Part shown: positions 46,095 to 56,115 of the stretch, one piece after another
Layout: every line of letters begins with the position of its first letter
Position numbering within the stretch: position 1 is the stretch's first letter
Origin: Candidatus Gastranaerophilales bacterium
GTDB lineage: Bacteria > Cyanobacteriota > Vampirovibrionia > Gastranaerophilales > Gastranaerophilaceae
Length of the DNA stretch: 64,000 bases
Reading direction: 5' to 3'
NCBI GenBank assembly: GCA_017560095.1
Contig: JAFYOU010000053.1
Span: 33,631-97,630 of the forward strand
The notes under the pieces: generated by a model
The model's database searches: none
What the model saw: only the letters and a program-made list of their open reading frames with translations
What the model was told of the DNA's origin: nothing
Made by a program: the position numbers and the translations under genes

Positions 46095-49000
46095 ATTTAT
46101 TTAATGCTTTTTCAATACATTCTATTAATTCATTTTGTTTAAATAGGTTTTTTTCGATATATTTTATAATTTTAGTTTTTTCAATTTCTTGTGTGTGGTT
46201 TTCTTTTGGTTCAGAGCTAACAACGATAATTGGTGTTTTTTCGTATGTTGTAGTTTTTCTTAATTTAGAAATAAATTCAAAACCACTCATTTCCGGCATT
46301 TGTATATCTGAAATTATTAAATCATATTTTGTGTTTGTTGCTTTATCTAAAGCGTTAATTGGATTTGTTGTAGTTGTGACATTATAACCTTGGTTGGATA
46401 GAATATTTTTTTGAAGCATTCTTGTTGTATGAGAATCATCTACAATTAAAATCTTATATTTAAAATTATCTTTTGTTTTTATGATTCCATTTGCAGATAT
46501 GATTTTTGCTCCAATTTTTTTAGTGTTAATTGTTGCAATAATATCTGAAACGCTTAAAATTAAGCAAGCATCTCCATTAGCGAGAGTTGTGATACCTGAT
46601 ATATGTTTAACTTTGTACAATGGTGGAGCTAGTTTTTTATGTACAATTTCTTGATCTGAAATTAATTTTTCAACAATAATTCCAAAAGTTAGACTTTCTG
46701 TTTCAATAATTAGAAGAGTATATTTATTTGTTTTTCTTGGAATATTTTCAAAGTTTAAAATTTGAGAAAGCGTATAGATTGCAATTGCATTTTGATTGTA
46801 AATATAATAGTTTTTGTTGTCTTTTTCGAAAATCTCATCAGGATTTATTCTAGCGATTGTTTTAATAACGGATGATTCGATTGCCCAGAGTTGATTTTGT
46901 TCTTCGATAATAAATACTTTTTTGCTTGCAACCGTTGCAGGAAGAATAATTCTAACAACTGTACCTTGGTTTAATTGAGAGAATATATCGATTCTTCCTT
47001 GCATATGATTGATTTTATTGTTTACTATATCTAATCCTAAACCTCTGCCTGATAATTCTGTTACAAAATCTTCGGTTGAAAATCCGGGGTAAAAAATAAG
47101 ATTTGTTAACTCTTCATCGCTAATAGCGTTAATTTCTTCTTTAGTTAAAAGTTTTTTTTCGAGGGCTTTATTTTTAATTTTTTCAATATCTAAACCTTTG
47201 CCATCGTCTTTTATGTCTACAATTACTTTGTTGTCTTTGTAGCTTGCATTAATTTCAATTTTACCTATTGGGTTTTTGCCTAAAGCTTTTCTTGTGGCAA
47301 CATCTTCAATTCCATGATCAATTGAATTTCTTATAATATGCATCAAAGGAATTTTTAATTCTTCAATAATCGTTTTATCAGCTGTAATATCTGCGCCGTT
47401 TATAATTAAATCTATTTTTTTGTTTTTATCTTTTGCAATATTATGAACCATTCGAGGGAATAGTTGAAAAATTGTAGAAAGTGGTAAAATTCTCATGTTT
47501 TTAACCATTTCTTCAATTTCGGATGTTGTTGAATTTAATTTTGTTTCGCTTTCTTGAAGTTGTTTGAAAAGATTTCCCATTTTAGAAATTAAATCAAGTA
47601 TTTTTTCATTATGTTGTTCAGCTAATGTTGCAAGTTGTTTGTTGTGGGCAATAATTTTTCTGTAGTCTTGTAACTCGTTTTCTTTTGAATCGGATAAATA
47701 TTTTTTATCAAAATATTTAATATAATAATTCATTTTGGCGAAGTTTTTTTGCCATTCAACCATTTCGTTGCTGATATTTTTTGCAAGAGATAATTGTTCG
47801 TTTGTTTTTATTTTAGAAACAATTAATTCTCCAATTTGTCCAACTAAGTTATCAAGTTTCGTTGAGTCAACTCTTAAAGTTTTAATTTCAGTATTGGTAA
47901 TTGTGTTTAAAATGTCTCGTTGATTTATCTCAGCTTGTTTTAAATTAGGTATGTTTTTGTTTTTGTTTTGAAACTTTGTTATTGTTTTAATAACATTGAT
48001 TTTTAACTTTGATTCTTTTATTGCTTCAAGATTGTTTGTTTTTATGGCTTCCAGTGTTTCTTTTAAGCCTAATGTAAGGTCTTGAGGTGTTGTTAATTGG
48101 TTCTCTTTGTATGATTGAATAATTTCTTTAAGATCGGAATAAATTTGTTTAATATTTTCATTGGTTTCTTTTGAAATGAGTTCATTTGTTAAATTTATGA
48201 TGTCGTTATAAAATTCGCAATTCAGCTCCATTAAAGGAATTCTTTGAATAATTTCATCTAATTTATCAAAAGTTACTATATTTGGAATCTTTATTTCTTC
48301 TTGATTTTTTGGATTTAATTTGTTTTCAACAATTTCATAATAATCTTTTCTTTGAATTTTTTCTTCATCGGCATATTTGTATAGTGCCTCTATAAAAGAA
48401 ATTATTTCATTATTAACTTCGAGAAATGCAAATTCTTTATTGTCTGAGTTTCTGAAATTATTAATTGCGCTTAAAATATTATGAGTTTTATTTTTTACTG
48501 ATTTAAAGTTTTCATCGTTCAGATTTTGACAAAGTGAATTAAAATCCTCGGTCTTTTTTTCGATTTCGTAAATCTCATTATAAGTTTTGTTTGTTCTTAC
48601 AAGTGAAATAATATACAAGATATCTATTGTATAATTTTCAATTTCTTCAAATTTGGAAAGAATCTCTTTTTTTGAAGGATCTATTTCATCATGGGGTTTG
48701 ATATAATTGATTTGAAGCTTATCTTCTTGAATAATTTTTTCTAGTTTTTCAATATAAAGTTGGTATTCTGAACTTTTAAATTCTTCTTTTTTTTCAACGG
48801 TTTTGTTGATTAGCATTAAAATAAAGCCAAGGCACTCAGAAATTGTGTCAGTTATTTTTGATGTAATGTTTAATTTATCTTCTTTAATTAGTGAAATAAT
48901 ATCTTCGATTTTATGTGCTATATTTTGAATATCTTCAAAACCTAGCATTCTAGCTGAGCCTTTGAGAGAGTGTGCATCTCTGAATAAATGCATTGCTAAA

Positions 49001-49122
49001 TCTTTGCTTGAGCCCTCGTTTTCAAGTTTCAGTAATTTTTCATCCATAGAAGCAATGATTTCAGCGCTTTCCTGTTGAAAAATATTAAAAATTTCTTCTA
49101 GCTCGTCTTTTTGAAAACCCAT
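46093..49122 (-). CDS. cheA: CheA-type hybrid chemosensory histidine kinase with C-terminal receiver
   Basis: The 1009 residues comprise an Hpt domain (1-110) with phosphorylatable H51 in DAHSLKGSARMLG, and a long helical linker (about 110-400). A CheA dimerisation region follows, then an HATPase domain with N599 in IRNSIDHGIE and GRGLGLDIVNNKI. A CheW-like regulatory domain (about 705-850) precedes a receiver with acceptor D939 (LIISDIQMPEMSG). This is the layout of ChpA/PixL/FrzE-like kinases that often control type IV pili or gliding rather than flagella. No separate CheY is beside it. It precedes nothing on its strand except clpP's shared terminator; the MCP gene lies 18 nt upstream. Confidence 0.95.
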   Translation of the reverse strand: MGFQKDELEEIFNIFQQESAEIIASMDEKLLKLENEGSSKDLAMHLFRDAHSLKGSARMLGFEDIQNIAHKIEDIISLIKEDKLNITSKITDTISECLGFILMLINKTVEKKEEFKSSEYQLYIEKLEKIIQEDKLQINYIKPHDEIDPSKKEILSKFEEIENYTIDILYIISLVRTNKTYNEIYEIEKKTEDFNSLCQNLNDENFKSVKNKTHNILSAINNFRNSDNKEFAFLEVNNEIISFIEALYKYADEEKIQRKDYYEIVENKLNPKNQEEIKIPNIVTFDKLDEIIQRIPLMELNCEFYNDIINLTNELISKETNENIKQIYSDLKEIIQSYKENQLTTPQDLTLGLKETLEAIKTNNLEAIKESKLKINVIKTITKFQNKNKNIPNLKQAEINQRDILNTITNTEIKTLRVDSTKLDNLVGQIGELIVSKIKTNEQLSLAKNISNEMVEWQKNFAKMNYYIKYFDKKYLSDSKENELQDYRKIIAHNKQLATLAEQHNEKILDLISKMGNLFKQLQESETKLNSTTSEIEEMVKNMRILPLSTIFQLFPRMVHNIAKDKNKKIDLIINGADITADKTIIEELKIPLMHIIRNSIDHGIEDVATRKALGKNPIGKIEINASYKDNKVIVDIKDDGKGLDIEKIKNKALEKKLLTKEEINAISDEELTNLIFYPGFSTEDFVTELSGRGLGLDIVNNKINHMQGRIDIFSQLNQGTVVRIILPATVASKKVFIIEEQNQLWAIESSVIKTIARINPDEIFEKDNKNYYIYNQNAIAIYTLSQILNFENIPRKTNKYTLLIIETESLTFGIIVEKLISDQEIVHKKLAPPLYKVKHISGITTLANGDACLILSVSDIIATINTKKIGAKIISANGIIKTKDNFKYKILIVDDSHTTRMLQKNILSNQGYNVTTTTNPINALDKATNTKYDLIISDIQMPEMSGFEFISKLRKTTTYEKTPIIVVSSEPKENHTQEIEKTKIIKYIEKNLFKQNELIECIEKALNK

Positions 49123-49140
49123 AACCTTGCCTTAGATGAG

Positions 49141-50193
49141 CTATATTACCGAATCTTTTAGCTCGTTTGAAGCTGTTTCAATTTTTTCAAAAATTGTTTC
49201 ATTATCACAAGTTATTTTTTGATTGGTTTCAACAATTTTTGAAAGTTCTTTTATGTATTCGTTTGTTGCTTTTGAGTCTGAATTAATTTGCTTTGAAGAA
49301 GTGATGATTTCTTTCATATTGGTTGAAACTTCATTCATTGCATTGATTAATTGTTCTATATTTTCACTGATTATATGAGCAAGTTCTAAGCCTGATTCAA
49401 TTTCTTTTGTACCTTCTTCTGTTGCTAATACGGTCGAGTTTGCGGTTTGTTGAATATCGTTAATTAAAGAAATTATTTTTGTTGTTGCTTGTTTTGATTT
49501 ATCTGCTAATTTTCTAATTTCAGAAGCTACAACAGCGAAACCCTTTCCGTGTTCTCCAGCACGAGCTGCTTCAACTGCGGCATTCAGCGCCAATAAGTTT
49601 GTTTGTTCTGCAATATCTTCAACAAGACCTATGGTTGATGAAATTGATTGAACAAAGTCAGATAATTCTAAAATTAGTTCAGCAATTGTTTGAATTTTAT
49701 GTCTTATGGAAAACATTTTTTCGATATTTGTTTTAACTGCATTGTATTCATTGTTGGTGAAATTTAAAGATTGATCGGTTTTTTCTCTAATTTCATTAGT
49801 TAGATTTTTCATTTCATTGGAGTATTTTTGAAGATTATCAATGTGTTCTTGAACATTTTTTATTTTATTGTTTGAGATAGCATTATTTTCCTTTTGATTA
49901 TTATTTGAAGATTGAATGGAGCTTACTTCATCAATTGTTTTTTCAAAAGTTTCAAAAATAATTTTATTTAAAGGGGTTTTAACTGCATTTTTGCTATACT
50001 CGGATAGAAACATAATGGCTAAAAAGCTAATAAATAAAACTATTAGCAAATCATAGCTTTCAAATGCTTGGAATTTAACAAAATAAAAAATTATACAAAA
50101 AGCAACAAAAAGTATAATTCCGTCAAAAATTTGTTTTCTAATTAATTCTCTATTTATATTGATTTTATTGTTATTATTTACTTCTTTTGACAT
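49141..50193 (-). CDS. Methyl-accepting chemotaxis protein with minimal sensory part
   Basis: The 350-residue protein has two TM helices (about 18-39 and 44-66) joined by only a few residues, so there is no periplasmic sensor. No HAMP domain is evident. The signalling domain contains the conserved tip [20 protein letters not shown], followed by [15 protein letters not shown]. It would feed the CheA kinase encoded 18 nt downstream. The lack of a ligand domain suggests sensing through the membrane or through the cytoplasmic linker. Confidence 0.93.
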   Translation of the reverse strand: MSKEVNNNNKININRELIRKQIFDGIILFVAFCIIFYFVKFQAFESYDLLIVLFISFLAIMFLSEYSKNAVKTPLNKIIFETFEKTIDEVSSIQSSNNNQKENNAISNNKIKNVQEHIDNLQKYSNEMKNLTNEIREKTDQSLNFTNNEYNAVKTNIEKMFSIRHKIQTIAELILELSDFVQSISSTIGLVEDIAEQTNLLALNAAVEAARAGEHGKGFAVVASEIRKLADKSKQATTKIISLINDIQQTANSTVLATEEGTKEIESGLELAHIISENIEQLINAMNEVSTNMKEIITSSKQINSDSKATNEYIKELSKIVETNQKITCDNETIFEKIETASNELKDSVI

Positions 50194-50258
50194 ATTCCAC
50201 CCTTAAATAAAAAAATGTATAATCATATTATAGTTAATTATATAAAATAAGTTAAGCT

Positions 50259-51707
50259 ATGGCAAAAAAACTAGTTATTATAGATGATAGCTCGACTCAG
50301 CTAAATATTTTGAAAACTTTATTTACAAATTGTGGCTGGGAAGTTTGTGGAGTCCAAAATGCAAAAATCGGTTATGAAATTATTTTTGATTTTGCTCCCG
50401 ATTTAATTATAACTGATGCAATTATGCCTTTAATGGGTGGTTTTCAGCTGGTTAAACAAATTAGAGAAAATCCTATTATATCTCGTATTCCGGTTATTGT
50501 GTATAGTGTGTTGGATGAATCTAATGCTAAATTTTATATTAATGAAGAATTAAGCGAATATTTTTTAAAAAAAGACGATAATCACCACGAGCTTTTGAAT
50601 TTAGCAGAAGAAATTACAAATAAATTTCCGCTTGAAAAAGAATATAAAGATGAAATTTTAAGGGCTGGACTTGAAAATTATAAACAAATTCAGCAAGCAA
50701 AAATTCAAAACATTGAGTCTGTTGAAGAAACAGAGCAGTTTGAAGAAATTGAAATATTGACAAAAGATATTAAAGAAAATTTTAATATCGATGCTTTAGA
50801 AAAAGAAGTTAAGAAAATATATGATTTTACGCTTGGAGATGAAAAAATTTTTTCAAAACTTTATCAAATTTTAAATAGTGTTTTTAGGTACGATTTGGCA
50901 GTTATTGGCGTATATTCATTTAGTAATAAAGAGAGAAGAACTTATTTTGATATAAGAAATATAATTTTAAGTCCAATTTTAAAGAATTCAATTTTGGCTA
51001 AAAAACAAACAAAAATAGGTATTTTGTATAAAAAATATGCCCCTAATTTGACAACAATAGTTAATGAAAGTGAATTTTTTTCAAAAATTGAACTTGATTT
51101 TGAATATAAAAATGAACAAATTGCTCAAATTGATTTTTATTCTCAAGAAAAAATGAAATGGGAAAATTTTGAAAATATAAAAGAAGTTAAAGAAATTTTG
51201 TATGATTTTTTCAAAACAAGATATATTCAAAAAACTTCACAAGTTAACTCAAAAGATGAAATTAAAGTGAAGTACAAACAAATGTTTAACAAATTTGGCG
51301 ATATTAAAAATACCCATGATTCATATTTTTCAATTATTCAAATTTCTAATTATTCCGATTTAATACAAAATCTTTCATTTGAAGATGTTGATATTTTAAA
51401 TTTGAAGCTTTCTGAAAAATTTATTGAATGTTTAGAAAAGGATGAGCAAGTCTATAAGAGCGACGAAGGCGAATATAGCGTGGTATTGTTTGCAAAAGAT
51501 GAAAAACAAGCAAGGCATCGTTTTGAATATATAATTAAAGAAATAAATGAAATTTCATATAATGCAAATTATGTTAATGGTGTTGCTTTTGCTTCAAGTT
51601 GCAATATTGAAGGTGCTTTTAATATTGTTGAAGCGCAAAAAAATGTAAAAAAATTAATAGAAGAAGCTAATTACCAAGAAAGTGTAATAATTTATAATGA
51701 GCAATAA
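50259..51707 (+). CDS. Response regulator with GAF-like middle and degenerate GGDEF-like domain
   Basis: Residues 1-125 are an intact receiver: D10-D11, acceptor D53 (ITDAIMPLMGG), Ser in VIVYS and Lys in FLKKDD. The middle (about 180-330) looks like a GAF/PAS-type alpha-beta domain. The end (about 335-482) follows a GGDEF fold in outline (YFSIIQISNYSDLI, YKSDEGEYSVVLFAKDEKQA, VNGVAFASS) with no GG(D/E)EF, so diguanylate cyclase activity is unlikely. The receiver could be the CheA phosphate target. It overlaps the double-CheW gene by 11 nt. Confidence 0.78.
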   Translation: MAKKLVIIDDSSTQLNILKTLFTNCGWEVCGVQNAKIGYEIIFDFAPDLIITDAIMPLMGGFQLVKQIRENPIISRIPVIVYSVLDESNAKFYINEELSEYFLKKDDNHHELLNLAEEITNKFPLEKEYKDEILRAGLENYKQIQQAKIQNIESVEETEQFEEIEILTKDIKENFNIDALEKEVKKIYDFTLGDEKIFSKLYQILNSVFRYDLAVIGVYSFSNKERRTYFDIRNIILSPILKNSILAKKQTKIGILYKKYAPNLTTIVNESEFFSKIELDFEYKNEQIAQIDFYSQEKMKWENFENIKEVKEILYDFFKTRYIQKTSQVNSKDEIKVKYKQMFNKFGDIKNTHDSYFSIIQISNYSDLIQNLSFEDVDILNLKLSEKFIECLEKDEQVYKSDEGEYSVVLFAKDEKQARHRFEYIIKEINEISYNANYVNGVAFASSCNIEGAFNIVEAQKNVKKLIEEANYQESVIIYNEQ

Positions 51708-52734
51708 TTTAATTTTAAATGAGCTAAATGCCCTTGAAACAATAAAAGATAATAGTGAAAATTATACTTTAATTGAGATAAATCAAAGAAAATATGCAAT
51801 CAAGACAAATGAGGTTTTGGAAATTATTAAGGTGATGGAGCTTGATTATTCTCATCAAATGCCATCTTTTGTTTTGGGAATAATTAAATTTGAACAAATT
51901 CCAATAGGCGTAATTGATTTAAGGGAAGTGTTTAAAAAAGAAAGAATAGTTTATGATTTGAGTGCAAAAATTATTGTAATTAAAACTCAAAAGTCATATA
52001 GCGCTATAATTTGCGATAAGGTTTGTGATATTACGAAATTAAATAAAGATATTATTCAAGAAATTCCATATCAACAAGATGCAAATTTCTTTGATGGCTT
52101 GTATTCTAAAAATGATGAGAATATTTATATTTTAAATGTTGATAATATTTTAGATTACACCATAAAATATGCAAATAAATTTGAAAATCAAGAAAATAAA
52201 ATCAAATATATTGTCGATGATGAAGAATCAAAAGAGGTTTTAAAAAGTAGAAAAGATTTTTTAATTAAAGTTACGACAGAAGTTCAAAATCAAAAAGCAC
52301 TTTATGATAGCGGAGTAACTTTTGCAATTAATGATGTTAAATATTATATCAATATGGCAAGCGTTAAGGAGTTTTATAAAGTTAATAATTCTAAATTTAT
52401 TAAAGTGCCAAATACGGAGGATTATATTTTTGGGCTTGTAAATATCAAAGGTGAATACATAACTGTTCTTGATTTAAGAAGGTTTTTTAATAATTCAAAG
52501 ACAACTCTTAAGGAAAAATCTACAATTATCATTTTAAATTCAGAAGAATTTAGGCTTGGAATTTTGGCAGATGAAATTTGCGAAAGCTTGGATGTTGATT
52601 TTGATGAAATTATCCAAAATAGATTACAAAAACAAGATGAAAATAAAATGATGGAATTTGTTAAAGATAATGAAATTTATCAAGTTTTAGATGTTGAAAA
52701 ATTATTCCAAGATGAGAGACTTACTATCGCTTAA
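51697..52734 (+). CDS. Tandem CheW-domain coupling protein
   Basis: The 345-residue protein has two CheW-like SH3 modules. The first (about 20-155) includes IEINQRKYAIKTNEVLEII and FVLGIIKFEQIPIGVIDLREVF. The second (about 205-335) includes FAINDVKYYINMASVKEF and YIFGLVNIKGEYITVLDLRRFF. CheW proteins couple MCP arrays to CheA. Two modules in one chain are seen in CheV-like or gliding/pilus systems; no receiver is fused here, but the gene upstream encodes one. Its last 33 nt overlap the convergent DUF115 gene. Confidence 0.88.
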   Translation: MSNNLILNELNALETIKDNSENYTLIEINQRKYAIKTNEVLEIIKVMELDYSHQMPSFVLGIIKFEQIPIGVIDLREVFKKERIVYDLSAKIIVIKTQKSYSAIICDKVCDITKLNKDIIQEIPYQQDANFFDGLYSKNDENIYILNVDNILDYTIKYANKFENQENKIKYIVDDEESKEVLKSRKDFLIKVTTEVQNQKALYDSGVTFAINDVKYYINMASVKEFYKVNNSKFIKVPNTEDYIFGLVNIKGEYITVLDLRRFFNNSKTTLKEKSTIIILNSEEFRLGILADEICESLDVDFDEIIQNRLQKQDENKMMEFVKDNEIYQVLDVEKLFQDERLTIA

Positions 52735-54615
52735 ATTTTTAATATTTTTTTGCATTATTATATTGTAATTTTCAAAAATTTTATTTATTTCAGGTAAAAT
52801 TTCTTTCGTTATTTTTTCATTTTCAAAATAATTATGCCCGAAGTATTTTTCGTTGATGTTTAAATGCACATTTATAATGAAATTAATATCGTTTTGCTTA
52901 GAAAGTTGAATAATTTTGGACAAAATTTCTTTGTGTTTTTGAATACATTTAGTTGCATTTTGGGTGAAAATATTCTTGTTTGTAAGCTCCTTTAATAATT
53001 TTTCATTCACTATAACAAAATCATTAAGAAGCATTTGATAATTTTTCAATTGGTTTAGTAATTTATCTATTTTAGAAATCACATATTCTTTGTCTGATTT
53101 AACTTCATAATTATCAAGATTCAATTTTTCTATAGGTTCAAGCGAGTTTATTATATCTTCAAGTGAAATATTTTCAAATCCATTGATTTGTGCACCTAGT
53201 GAAGAATTAATTAATTTTATTTCAGGTTTTTTAGTTTTAAAATCATAAGCTATTTCTTCAAAACATTTGATGAATATTGCATAATCATTTTTTGAAGGAA
53301 GCAATTTCCCATTTTGCCCTTTAACGGTACAAATATTTTTATTTAGTTCATTAAGATATTCGTTTACTTTTTTAATGGCTTCTTCTTTGTCTTGTGTTTT
53401 TGGGCAATATGATTTAATTAATTTTTCTATATCTGAGGCTACAATTTTATATTCGTTTGTTTTTTCATCAAAAATACATTCTAAAGAATCCCAATAACAA
53501 CCATCGCAATAGCAAGAGCCGTCTTTAAATGCTAAATCTTGGCCAACCATAATAATTTTATCAAAGCCCATTAAGAAAGCGCTTGAAAAAGCTGTATACG
53601 AAACTGTTCCGTAGCTTTTTAAGTTAGTTTTTAATTTAAGGGTATCCAAAACCCAATAATTAAAGAAATTGTCTATCGAAATATAGCTAAACAAGTTTCC
53701 TTTTTTTAATTTTAATATTCTATGGTTTGTAAATGGTTCAACTATAAGATAAGAATTGTTGATATTGACATTTTCAAATTGAGAAATAATATTTTTATTT
53801 TCAATTGCAACTATAAAATCGGGTTCAATCCCTTCTTTTTGAAGAATTTTAAGTGTGGGGTTAAGTGCAAAAATTACGAATTTATCTTGGTTTTGTTTGA
53901 TAATTTCAATATTTTCTTTTAGTGAAGGCCCAGCGCATAAAATAATTGCAGTTTTTCCTTTGTAGATGTTTTCTAATTGTGAAATATTTGGGTTTTTAAA
54001 TATTTCACTTGCGTTACAAAGAGTTTGAAAAAAGCAATTTGGAGCAGATTTTAAAAAAGTATTTTTATTGCCGATTAATTCTCCTTGTGTTCTTTGGGCT
54101 TGATATAATACATCTTTTATGTCTTCAATGTCTTTTTTATATGAATTTAAAAAACTAATAGAAAGTTTCGTGTTTTCGTTTGCAAATTTTGTTATATATT
54201 CATTTAGCTTCTTTTTGTTTGTGCATAAAAATACGTTATTTTTTGAAAAGGCATCAATTTGAGCAATAGAAAAAACATATTTAATTAATTCAAGATTTGG
54301 CTCATATATCAATAATTTTCCATTTTTAATTTTATTTGTCGCGCTATCAACTAAATAGCCAAGGCCTAAGCCGTATATTATTTTTATGGAATTATTAGTA
54401 TCTTCGAAATCTTTGGTTATATTATTTGCTTCATCAATAGCGCTTAATGTTGAGTGAAGTGGAATTTCATTAAGTAAAAGATTGTATTCTCCGTTTTCGT
54501 TTTGAGCTAATTGGAGATTTGATTTTTGATTTTCGAACATTAAAATATCGTTAGCAAGATTCAAGTTATACTGCTTAATTTGTTCTATATTTTGTTCTAA
54601 TACTTTATTTTCCAT
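52702..54615 (-). CDS. Motility accessory factor (Maf / DUF115) family protein
   Basis: The protein of about 637 residues has a central DUF115 domain (about 200-400) with KTAIILCAGPSLKENIEII, the nucleotide-sugar-type GPSL loop. LNPTLKILQKEGIEPDFIVAIE and GTVSYTAFSSAFLMGFDKIIMVGQDLAF follow. In Campylobacter, Helicobacter and Aeromonas, Maf proteins transfer pseudaminic or related nonulosonic acids to flagellin. No flagellin or nonulosonate gene is in this window. I place the start at ATG 54615 rather than TTG 54621; there is no Shine-Dalgarno, and TGCTACCAT lies 7 nt upstream. Confidence 0.83.
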   Translation of the reverse strand: MENKVLEQNIEQIKQYNLNLANDILMFENQKSNLQLAQNENGEYNLLLNEIPLHSTLSAIDEANNITKDFEDTNNSIKIIYGLGLGYLVDSATNKIKNGKLLIYEPNLELIKYVFSIAQIDAFSKNNVFLCTNKKKLNEYITKFANENTKLSISFLNSYKKDIEDIKDVLYQAQRTQGELIGNKNTFLKSAPNCFFQTLCNASEIFKNPNISQLENIYKGKTAIILCAGPSLKENIEIIKQNQDKFVIFALNPTLKILQKEGIEPDFIVAIENKNIISQFENVNINNSYLIVEPFTNHRILKLKKGNLFSYISIDNFFNYWVLDTLKLKTNLKSYGTVSYTAFSSAFLMGFDKIIMVGQDLAFKDGSCYCDGCYWDSLECIFDEKTNEYKIVASDIEKLIKSYCPKTQDKEEAIKKVNEYLNELNKNICTVKGQNGKLLPSKNDYAIFIKCFEEIAYDFKTKKPEIKLINSSLGAQINGFENISLEDIINSLEPIEKLNLDNYEVKSDKEYVISKIDKLLNQLKNYQMLLNDFVIVNEKLLKELTNKNIFTQNATKCIQKHKEILSKIIQLSKQNDINFIINVHLNINEKYFGHNYFENEKITKEILPEINKIFENYNIIMQKNIKNLSDSKSLILE

Positions 54616-54645
54616 GGTCAATATGGTAGCATTAGTTAGGTTATT

Positions 54646-55242
54646 ATGGCAATCAAGAAACTAAAAATTACATCATTAATATTGTTGTTTTCGTTATTTT
54701 TAAGCATAGCATCTTTTGCTAATGAAAATATTCCAAAATTTGAAACTAAAAATTATGATGAAATATATTCTCAATTAGAAGAAGCTGATTTTGATTATAT
54801 TTTTGGGCTTGATCCGCATCAAGCAGATGATTATACAAAATATATGTTTTCGCCTTATCCGTTGTTTAGAAGTGGAGTTAATTTAATTTTTAAATCAAAA
54901 AAAATACCCCCAGGATATTACCTTTTAACTCCTCGTGAAAAAAATGGAAAAACATATGTTTTGTTTAAAGAGAATGGAAAAGTTTCATATACAATTCCAG
55001 TGTATGAAGAAGATATTGTAGCGGAAAATTTTTATGAAGAAAAATTTCCTCATCCAAAACCAACATTTGGACAAAAAATTTCCAAAAAAACAATGGATTT
55101 TATAGGTACAAAGTGGGGACATAAAAATCAAAGAACTCCAATACCCCAAGCGTATATCGAATTTAATGATAAAGGAGTATATTGGGATATGATATTGTAT
55201 TATGGCATGAAGAAATATTATCTTTTATTTAAAAAAGATTAG
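54646..55242 (+). CDS. Secreted hypothetical protein, 198 aa
   Basis: A signal peptide (ITSLILLFSLFLSIASFA, cleavage about residue 25) is followed by a soluble domain with IPPGYYLLTPREKNGKTYV. That segment loosely matches the secreted protein at 41486. It starts 30 nt from the divergent Maf-like start, with no clear Shine-Dalgarno. The NTF2-like gene follows 9 nt later, so it likely heads the operon running through lspA and the RluD-like gene. Family not recognised. Confidence 0.6.
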   Translation: MAIKKLKITSLILLFSLFLSIASFANENIPKFETKNYDEIYSQLEEADFDYIFGLDPHQADDYTKYMFSPYPLFRSGVNLIFKSKKIPPGYYLLTPREKNGKTYVLFKENGKVSYTIPVYEEDIVAENFYEEKFPHPKPTFGQKISKKTMDFIGTKWGHKNQRTPIPQAYIEFNDKGVYWDMILYYGMKKYYLLFKKD

Positions 55243-55251
55243 GGAAAAATA

Positions 55252-56115
55252 ATGAAAAAAATAATTATAATTTTATCAATTTTATTTGTAACTACACCAG
55301 CTTTTTCATTTGATTTTTTTAATTCATCTCAAATAGAGATTAAAAGCGTTTTAAGGAAATATAATAAAGCTTTAGCAACTCATAATATAGAAAAAATTAA
55401 AACCTTTTATGCAAAAAATTATAAGAGTATGGATGGTTTTAATCTTGGTGAATTGGAGCAAATGCTTGAAAAAACTTATAGTGCTTATGAAAATATAAAA
55501 TATAAAACAAAAATTAATTCAATAAACGCAACTTCTGATTGGGCATTGGTTCAAATGTCAGATAAGACAACTGCTAAAATTTTCCCAACAGAAATTAAAG
55601 AGTTAAAAAAAGAAAAAATGGGTAAATTAGAAGGAAAAAGCGTTTATAATCTTTATTTGAAAAAAGAAAATAATGAATGGAAAATTGTTTGCGATGATAT
55701 TTTAATGGAAGAAACAAGCTTAAAATATGGCTTAGCAAATAAATTAAATATGGAATTAATTACCCCTATAAGAGTTCAAAGTGGTAGCGAATATGATTTA
55801 TCGTTAAAAATAGATAAGCCAAAAGATATCATGGCATTAGCTTCAATTTCTAGAGAAGAAATAGTTTATCCTCCAGAAGATTATCAAGAAAAATTTAGAA
55901 AAATTCCAGAAGCTGGCGAGCTAGAACGAGTAGTTAAAGCAAATAATAAAAATCTTGATGAGTATGCAGTAGCTTCAATTGGTTTAACAAAAGTTTCAAT
56001 AAACGAAGAACAAACAAAAGCCAAAATTGAAGTTTTGGGCATGGCTTATTTGATGAAGCGAGTAAATATGGATAGAACAAGAAAAAATGGCGAAATGCTG
56101 GTGGAGAATAAATAA
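55252..56115 (+). CDS. Secreted NTF2-like (SnoaL/DUF4440-type) protein
   Basis: The 287-residue protein has a signal peptide (to about PAFSF, residue 20). An NTF2-like cone fold follows (about 25-150): IKSVLRKYNKALATHNIEKI, FYAKNYKSMDG, and SVYNLYLKKENNEWKIVCDDI. A second domain of about 130 residues is unassigned. NTF2-like secreted domains bind small ligands; no substrate can be named. It is coupled to lspA by a 1-nt overlap (TAATG). Confidence 0.7.
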   Translation: MKKIIIILSILFVTTPAFSFDFFNSSQIEIKSVLRKYNKALATHNIEKIKTFYAKNYKSMDGFNLGELEQMLEKTYSAYENIKYKTKINSINATSDWALVQMSDKTTAKIFPTEIKELKKEKMGKLEGKSVYNLYLKKENNEWKIVCDDILMEETSLKYGLANKLNMELITPIRVQSGSEYDLSLKIDKPKDIMALASISREEIVYPPEDYQEKFRKIPEAGELERVVKANNKNLDEYAVASIGLTKVSINEEQTKAKIEVLGMAYLMKRVNMDRTRKNGEMLVENK

